A DNA stretch of 64,000 nucleotides, taken from Megalonaias nervosa (Eukaryota; Mollusca; Bivalvia; Unionida; Unionidae). The stretch is from the NCBI GenBank assembly GCA_016617855.1, contig JAECUM010009861.1:1-64000 (forward strand), given 5' to 3'. Below are positions 58,092 through 64,000 of the stretch, in pieces (position 1 is the stretch's first letter; each line of letters opens with the position of its first letter). The position numbers and the translations under genes were made by a program. The notes under the pieces were generated by a model. That model saw nothing but the letters and a program-made list of their open reading frames with translations. It did not search any database and was not told where the DNA came from.

Positions 58092-59041
58092 CAGTAAGCT
58101 GTCATCAGTAAAATAATGGTTTTATGTATTCACATATGTACATGACATTTATAGACACTAATAATTATATGAAGGTCACATGGAAGTATTTAGACTCATG
58201 AAAACAGCTGGTGTTACCTCCATTTCTGGCTGAAACAACCAGGTGACTTTATGCATTAATGATGTCTTGAAAAAGTTAAAGCTGTTTTTAAGTTTTAACA
58301 AGTAAGCAATTCTTGAGAAGTGACAGTCAGTGACTCCATTACATTATGATGCCTTGTAATGTGGTTTGAACTTTTATCAAAATCTCACTGAATGTCTTTT
58401 CAGGGTTGGTAGGTTTGAGATAGTGTTCTTGTCTCATTCATATCAGTCATTAGAGTGGATACATTTTTTGGGCTCATTTTACCAGCAAAGTTCAGACAGG
58501 ATTAATAGAATCCATTATATGCTTTGGTATGTGATGGGAAAATCCCCATCTTGAGATTAGAATTTATCGGCAACAACATTGTTTTGCCAATTCATGCTTA
58601 GTCTGATTTGGGTTTTTTTCGAATTTTTAACAAATGCATGTATTTCCAACCCAGGAAGTAAAAGATCCAGTTAATTTTATCTTTATATAGAAATCAGGAT
58701 GAAACTTGGTCGCTTTTTGTTGTTTGTTGTTTTGTTTTTTTCATCAAGACTTGTTAGATAAGTTAGTAGTTCCAAGATGTTCAACATAAGAATGATCTAT
58801 GTTCAGGATAATAAAAAATGTGTTCTTTGTTAATGGTCAACTGCACAAGACTTAGCCAGATGAGCAATCTCGGGTCATTTTGCCCAGTTTCACCTTGTTT
58901 TGTAGTTGTTCACAAATTCCCAAGGTGTCTCCCATCAAGTTAAATATGCATGATTTTGTGTATGGAGAGGTTATTGATTTTATTGTGAAAAAGTGATGGG
59001 ATATGGGGTTGGTTGGGATTAGAAGGCAGTTTGTATGTTTG

Positions 59042-59224
59042 GACTTCATTCATTGGTTTGAGGGCACTTTTAGCACATTATTGGCTATATTATGCCAAAG
59101 AAATGAGAGCCCCTCCCAAATGTGTACTGAGGTAGCTGACCTGAGCTGGCTTGTGTTGATATCAAACTCGCGACTTAAGTTACAAGTCCAACACTCTAAT
59201 CAGCAGTGTTGCTGCAGCTTCCTG
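59042..59224 (-). mobile_element. tRNA-derived SINE, family 3
   Basis: On the minus strand a head like the 43497 copy (gattagagtgttggacttgt) and a degenerate B box are followed by a similar body, with tggcacttttaacac-like text at the far end. It ends about 80 bp before exon 8. Confidence 0.6.
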
Positions 59225-59306
59225 TTTTTGGTTACCATTAATGGATTCCATATATTTGTGAAATGTTTGGGTTCTTTTAATTTTTTTTATTTAATAATCT
59301 TTCCAG

Positions 59307-59458
59307 CTTTGCCTACCTAGTATTCAAGTCAGAAGCTATAGCTGAGAAAAACTACAAGAAATTACAAGATGCCAAATTTAAGTCATCTGTACTTAGAGTT
59401 GATTATGTTGGAGACAAACGACAGCATGGAAAAGAAATAAAGAGAGAAAAAGAAACAG
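59307..59458 (+). CDS. Nucleolin-like gene exon 8 (RRM1, second half with RNP1)
   Basis: The acceptor is aatctttccag and the donor caggtatgt; entry is phase 2, exit phase 1. The codon split with exon 7 reads His, giving HFAYLVFKSEA across the junction. FAYLVF is the RNP1 beta-3 core and the following EAIAEKNYKKLQD is helix 2. The strand VLRVDYVGDK closes the RRM, and a basic linker ending KREKET leads to RRM2. The usual Lys/Arg-Gly at the start of RNP1 is replaced by Met-His. Confidence 0.88.
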
Positions 59459-60196
59459 GTATGTTAATGCCTTAAAATGTTCTCTAATGGAAAAGGAAGT
59501 GGCCATTATCCTTAACTGCAATAATTTTGTTAAGTTTCATATAATCTTTAATATTACATGGGGATAAGTAACTGGAGAATCTGTTTTGATTCTAAATTCC
59601 TTTTGCTAAAATTGATATGAATTTTCATGGTTTGTAATAAAAAGGAGAAAAAAACTAAACCATTTTATGGATGCTTCAGTTCTTGGATCTGTTAAAAGAC
59701 TGGAGAGGTATTTTGTGTTGAGTCTTTACATTCTTGGCTTTAACCAACCATGAAATTCACAAAAAATGGCTTGCCATATATAAAAGTTAACCTGTATGTC
59801 TTTTTAAACCAGATGATATATATTCAAAATGTTTATGCATTCATCATGAGAATAATTCCTTTTTTCTAAAATTTGGAACTTTTCTTCTCCTTTTTTTTAG
59901 CTACCACTATTGTGGTGGCGATGGTGGCATTGCTCTCAGCAGCCTACACACATTGGGGCAAAAATCTTTTGCTGCAGCCTGTGACCATGCAGCATTGTGT
60001 ATCCATATTTTTTTTTTAGTGGTTCAGAGACCATATGAAAAAGAAATCATTGCCAGTTCAATTTACATGAGTACCTGCCATGCCTCTGATCTGAGATTGG
60101 TCAATCCTAAAACATAAACATTTTATAAACAGCCATCTGAAGATTCTGATCGAGTTATAGTGGTTTGTTTACTGTTGTTCTTGTTAAAGATTATAT

Positions 60197-60372
60197 GGGG
60201 CCCTAGGTGGCCGAGTGATCCAAGGTGATCACCAATATCTCACCTGTCTGCTTGAGTCTCGGGCTTGGCGATTGTGGGTATGTGAGAGAGCTTGACAGTA
60301 GCTTCCATGGAATGTTGGTCCTTCCCCAGATTTTTCTGGGTTACCAGAATACTGGCCGCCATGTATACATAC
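60197..60372 (+). mobile_element. tRNA-derived SINE, family 1, diverged
   Basis: Head ggtggccgagtgatccaagg, weak B-box region (gcttgagtctcggg), and body through ccagaatactggccgccatg, after which it stops. Parts of the head are deleted relative to 24468-24715. Confidence 0.75.
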
Positions 60373-60429
60373 ATGCCAGTCATTAGGATAGGCTTTGGTT
60401 CTTTTTTAAACATTAAATATTTAATGTGA

Positions 60430-60457
60430 TTATATATATATATATATATATATATAA
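60430..60457. repeat. (TA)n microsatellite
   Basis: About 13 TA units. Confidence 0.9.
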
Positions 60458-61375
60458 AACCATGGTGGAGAAAAGTGCTAGGGACAGCAAGGAGAATCAG
60501 GGACAGTCAGCAGACTGGAAACATTTTTTTTTGTTGGCCTGACTGTCTTTGTAAGCTCAAAAATGTACATTAGATAACAGCCCTGTACCATAATATATAA
60601 CAAGAAAGCTGCAAAGGTTTGTGAACATTTATTAAAGACTTTACAGGTGTAAACTTGCTTCTGTGTGTTTGTAACATACACATATACAATGCTGAACCAT
60701 GAAAAAATGAAGTATTTTTTATAGACATTTGAATATTTTCATTAAAAAGATACAAAACTACAGATGGAATACATTATAATTCTTAAATTTACTTGTATAT
60801 GTACCTGTAAATGCCAGTATCATAAAGCTACATATATGACTTGATGTATTTAATAAAGTTCAGACATCAATAATTATTTTTCATATAGGGTTTGTGTATA
60901 TATTATGTACAATATGTAAAATGCAGGCAATTTAAAAGCAGAGTGCAGTTTTCATTTGTTTTCTCAAACAATTCAGCATTGAGGGATTTTGTACAACAAA
61001 ACTGTATAGCACTTTAAGGGTTAACTTCCAGAAGTTTTTTTTATGTTCTCTGGAACCAGCCTGTGTGGTTGTATAATAAATACCTTATTTGAAATAATAA
61101 AGTTTGCTAATTGTGTGTGTGTGCATGACAAAAGCTAGTTGCAAAACTTGACAGCTACAAAATTAATACTGTGAATTTGCTATTTTTTATGGTACCAATC
61201 TTCATGGATTTCCTGGCTGCTATAAGCCAGAAATTTAAAGACCTGATCAACAATCATCTTTTGGGGTAAACAGTAGGTTTCCTTCCACGATTATGAATTT
61301 AATTATCAAAATGTTTGATTTCTTTAAACAACAAAAATTGATAGATGCTGACCATAGTTTTAATTTGTGTTTCAG

Positions 61376-61505
61376 AATATGACAGAACACGTCTGTATGT
61401 TTCTGGTCTGAAACCCTCAATATCAGAGTTGGATGTTAGGAAGATTTTCCCTAATGCCAGTGCAATTACCCTTCCTCGACACAAGATAACCCAGCAGCAT
61501 TATGG
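61376..61505 (+). CDS. Nucleolin-like gene exon 9 (RRM2, first half)
   Basis: The acceptor is tttgtgtttcag and the donor tatgg|gtaata; entry is phase 1, exit phase 2. It encodes EYDRTRLYVSGLKPSISELD at its start. LYVSGL is an RNP2 motif and SISELDVRKIFP the first helix of a second RRM. The exon ends with QQHYG, the expected entry to RNP1, whose partner exon must lie beyond the right edge. The split layout and phase repeat those of RRM1. Confidence 0.87.
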
Positions 61506-61714
61506 GTAATATGAGTGATTCAGAAATTTTTCAGAATAATATGTATTGTCTCAGACTAATTGTGCATAATATTGACTTTCAAAGTTTTACCTCAGTAGTG
61601 GCAAGGATATATAGGAATCATCTTATCAGTCTTATTAGTGCAGATAGTCTTGGTTTTTGATAAACTGCCATGATACTTGGTAATTATTGTGGTACATCAA
61701 CACAGTATATATTA

Positions 61715-61830
61715 TTTTGTGCCATGGCAATTGGAGTAAAGTGCCTTGATGATGGATACACAGTGGTAGCCAGCATAAGTTAATCAAATGGTAGGATTGG
61801 TGAGTCCAGCACACTAACCTGGCACCTTTC
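61715..61830 (-). mobile_element. tRNA-derived SINE relic, family 3
   Basis: The phrase ggagtaaagtgccttgatgatgga matches gagcaaagtgcctttatgaagga of the 43497 copy in part. The tRNA-like head is badly degraded. Confidence 0.35.
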
Positions 61831-61879
61831 ATGGACCAGTTCATGGGATGGCAAATTGTCTATCTTTTAGCAAAAGTTT

Positions 61880-62370
61880 GTTATCACTACTCCTTTTAAA
61901 CTACTTTGATGATTGCTATGAAACTGACATATATGTATTCATCCCTTGGTCTAGTTGGTCCTCATTGATAATGGTGCTACTAGGACATCCAGCATGGCCA
62001 CTACAGTGGGCATCTTGAAAATTTTATCTGTATGCCTTCTGAGTAGATGGTCATGTCAACATAGGCTCCTCACTGAAAGACTTTTTATGATGTCTAGTTA
62101 GTGCTAAATGAAAATGGTACCATTATGACGTACAGTGTGGCCACTATGGCATTGATCTTGAAAATCTAGTTGCCACTGAATAGAAGATCATATCAACATG
62201 AAGACTCCATATGATGTCTAGCTAGTCCTAATTAAAAATAGTGTTGACCTCTAATTTGGTTGCCATGGCGAGCAACTAAAAAATCTTTTCATACCTACTC
62301 TTTTTAAGTGGATGATCACATCAGCATTGGATTTTTTGCCAAGACTTATTATGTAGTTGGTCCCAATTGA
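61880..62370 (+). repeat. Dispersed 'tctagttggtcc' tandem repeat, segment 4
   Basis: About four diverged units with 'ctagttggtcctca', 'catccagcatggccac', 'catcttgaaaatttta' and 'catgtcaacatagg'. Confidence 0.75.
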
Positions 62371-63549
62371 CCTTACGCCAGATGATAGATCGCTCCGCCT
62401 ACCAAATCACGTGACTTAACCTCCGACAAACATGCAGTATTTGGCAAATATGTTTCATTTTAAGTGATATATGTTTATTTAATGTGATTTGTATTTTTCT
62501 TAAAAATATAAAATTACAAAGTTGCATGAACTATACTGCAGTAGACAATATTTATATATGTAGTTCAAGTTCGTACATTAATAACCTAAGTGTTTTATTT
62601 CAGTGAATAATAACAATCAGTTGTAAAGCTATTTAAGAACTTATTCATATGAAAGGAAACTTGCTCCAATATCTGACTTGTGTTTATGCAGCCTTGGAAG
62701 TATATGAATTAAATAAATAACAAAATCGTAAATAATTACTGTTTAGAAGTATACTGTTGTACATAATAATTTTAAGGTCTGCTGTGTTCGACAGATGGAA
62801 TTTTGATCTATGATGCCTGTTGATGTAAGCATGTAAATGCATGCTTAATATATCGGAAGATAATTATTTCAAACCTTTATTTTGTATTTCTTTATTACTA
62901 ATTACATTTTTGTATCCCCATCTCTCCTTCAACCCAATGAGAAAGGAAAGCGTCACTCTAGTGTCTGAAAGATCGAGACGATAAATCATTAATTTTGGGA
63001 CAAGCCAACATTAAAGTGTAAATTTTCAGACTTCAAAATAATGCAGCCTTGGGTTCATTGCTTCCTATACAAGAATAAATAATATATATCAAAGCCCGAA
63101 AGTTAGGGGGTTCTCCACCTATATTCTTGAAACGTTAACTTTTACATATATATTTTTCAATTTAAAATTCTTTTTGTTCAAGCTATCAACGGGACATAAC
63201 TTTTATGCAAACAAACACATTGTAATTGCCATCGATTGTGTCTTTATTCAGCTGATTGTAGACGCGACAAGTCGTTATCCATCGAAGTTTCGCCTATGTT
63301 TCAGGAAAGGAATACATCTAATTCCTCTATTTAGATGATCTGGATATTGACTGTCAGAATTACAAGACTTCTTTTCACCGTTATCGATCGAGAAATCAAG
63401 AAATCATTGCAAAATTTGTAAATACTTATCATAATCAATTCATTGTTGCTACAAGCAGCTTGTCGGAGGAAAATGGCGGACTTAAGCAATGCCTGGAGGT
63501 GTGTCTAATTTACGCTCGCTGATTGCTTATTTGATCCAGCGTGGTTGAC

Positions 63550-64000
63550 AAGTGGCGATAGGTCAATTGAAAATGGTGCAGATCTGATCTCCACTATGGC
63601 CACAATATTAGCCCTATTCAAAATTTTATCACTGCTCCTAAATGAAAAGCCTATCAATAAGGAGTTTTCACCAGAAGACTTATTATGCTGTCTAGTTTAT
63701 CCTAAAATGAAAATGGTGCTGATATGACATTATTATGGTCTCCATTGCAGCTATCTTGAAAGTGTTGTAATCGCTACTTCTCTTGCATTGATGGCCATAT
63801 TGATGTTGGGTTTTCACCACAGCACTTCTTATGATACTGGGTTCATTTAAAATGAAATTGGTTAGAATTCAGTTGGTTTCAATTTGGTTGCCATGATGGC
63901 CATCTTGAAAGTCTTATTATCGCTACGCCTTGTGAATTCAATCAATGGTCATATTATCATCAGTAGAGTTCTAATGATGTCTCGTTGGTCCTCAGTGATA
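63550..64000 (+). repeat. Dispersed 'tctagttggtcc' tandem repeat, segment 5
   Basis: About three units, cut by the window edge. It includes 'gatggccatcttgaaag' at 63895-63911 and 'gttttcaccagaagac'. Confidence 0.75.

Larger units (their letters stand above)
50882..59306 (+). other. Intron 7 of the plus-strand nucleolin-like gene
   Basis: An 8.4-kb intron within RRM1. It holds an inverted-repeat element (52190-54425), a CA run (54890-54909), tandem-repeat segment (55480-56180), a 54-bp minisatellite, an unclassified repeat, a MITE and a SINE. 50890-52180 and 58100-59040 show nothing recognisable. Confidence 0.6.
59459..61375 (+). other. Intron 8 of the plus-strand nucleolin-like gene
   Basis: A 1.9-kb intron with a family-1 SINE (60197-60372) and a TA microsatellite. 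The rest is unremarkable. Confidence 0.65.
14231..64000 (+). other. Nucleolin-like gene, nine exons, continues past right edge
   Basis: Nucleolin is an abundant nucleolar RNA-binding phosphoprotein involved in rRNA transcription, pre-rRNA processing and ribosome assembly. The nine exons join in phase (0,0,0,1,1,1,2,1,2) into 469 codons plus two bases. In order the protein has a short basic start (1-8), a Lys/Gln/Pro-rich block, a Ser/Asp block (about 70-80), a TP-repeat region with two long Glu/Asp tracts (about 195-213 and 274-292), a bipartite NLS (about 299-317), RRM1 (about 333-412) and the first half of RRM2 (from about 431). This order matches animal nucleolin N-termini. As in vertebrate nucleolin, each RRM is split by an intron near RNP1. 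RRM2 is incomplete; any further RRMs and a GAR tail would lie beyond 64000. Another acidic multi-RRM nucleolar protein is possible, but nucleolin fits best. Exon boundaries are my reading of splice consensus and phase, without transcript support. Confidence 0.85.
61506..64000 (+). other. Intron 9 of the plus-strand nucleolin-like gene (incomplete)
   Basis: Contains a family-3 SINE relic (about 61715-61830, minus strand) and two segments of the dispersed tandem repeat. The 62370-63540 stretch between them is AT-rich with no recognised feature. The partner exon for RRM2 is not seen before the window ends. Confidence 0.6.

Overview
This is eukaryotic, AT-rich, intron- and transposon-laden DNA. 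The intron-rich gene structure, tRNA-derived SINEs whose tails end in a 'gcgttaaaccc' or 'gctacgttaaa' type motif, and several decayed DNA-transposon and DIRS-type families suggest an invertebrate, most likely a mollusc. That placement is inference: no marker gene proves it.

The window is dominated by two divergently transcribed genes for nucleolin-like proteins, assembled here from splice sites and reading phase. The plus-strand gene starts at 14231 and runs off the right edge. Nine exons were identified (14231-14254, 19715-19852, 22590-22634, 31181-31217, 44832-45464, 49390-49491, 50734-50881, 59307-59458, 61376-61505). They encode a Lys/TP-rich, acidic-tract N-terminus, a bipartite nuclear localisation signal, a complete RRM1 split across two exons, and the first half of RRM2. 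All exon junction phases agree. The minus-strand gene starts at 13771 and runs off the left edge. Three exons were identified (13742-13771, 11990-12097, 3114-3219), encoding a basic start followed by Ser/Asp/Glu-rich blocks of the same style. The two start codons are 459 bp apart and share an AT-rich intergenic region with a CACGTG E-box close to each ATG.

Everything else is intronic or intergenic. 1-13741 holds the introns of the minus gene: SINEs, a TIR element with an 'IGHGG' zinc-finger remnant (5186-6297), and a Tigger/pogo-like element with TA target duplication (7695-9200). Plus-gene intron 1 has a second IGHGG-type element ending 25 bp before exon 2. Intron 2 has an array with AGGTCA repeats and a 25-bp perfect hairpin. 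Intron 3 holds a 4.4-kb hAT-type element with nested SINEs and a diverged ~125-143-bp tandem repeat. Intron 4 holds further hAT, Tigger and DIRS remnants, including an internally deleted copy of the intron-3 hAT element. Intron 5 has microsatellites, intron 6 a SINE. Intron 7 has an inverted-repeat element, a 10 x 54-bp minisatellite and a MITE. Introns 8-9 have SINEs and more of the tandem repeat.

The two genes probably act in the same compartment (nucleolus, rRNA transcription and processing) and may share regulation. No operon-like, prokaryotic, viral or CRISPR system is visible.
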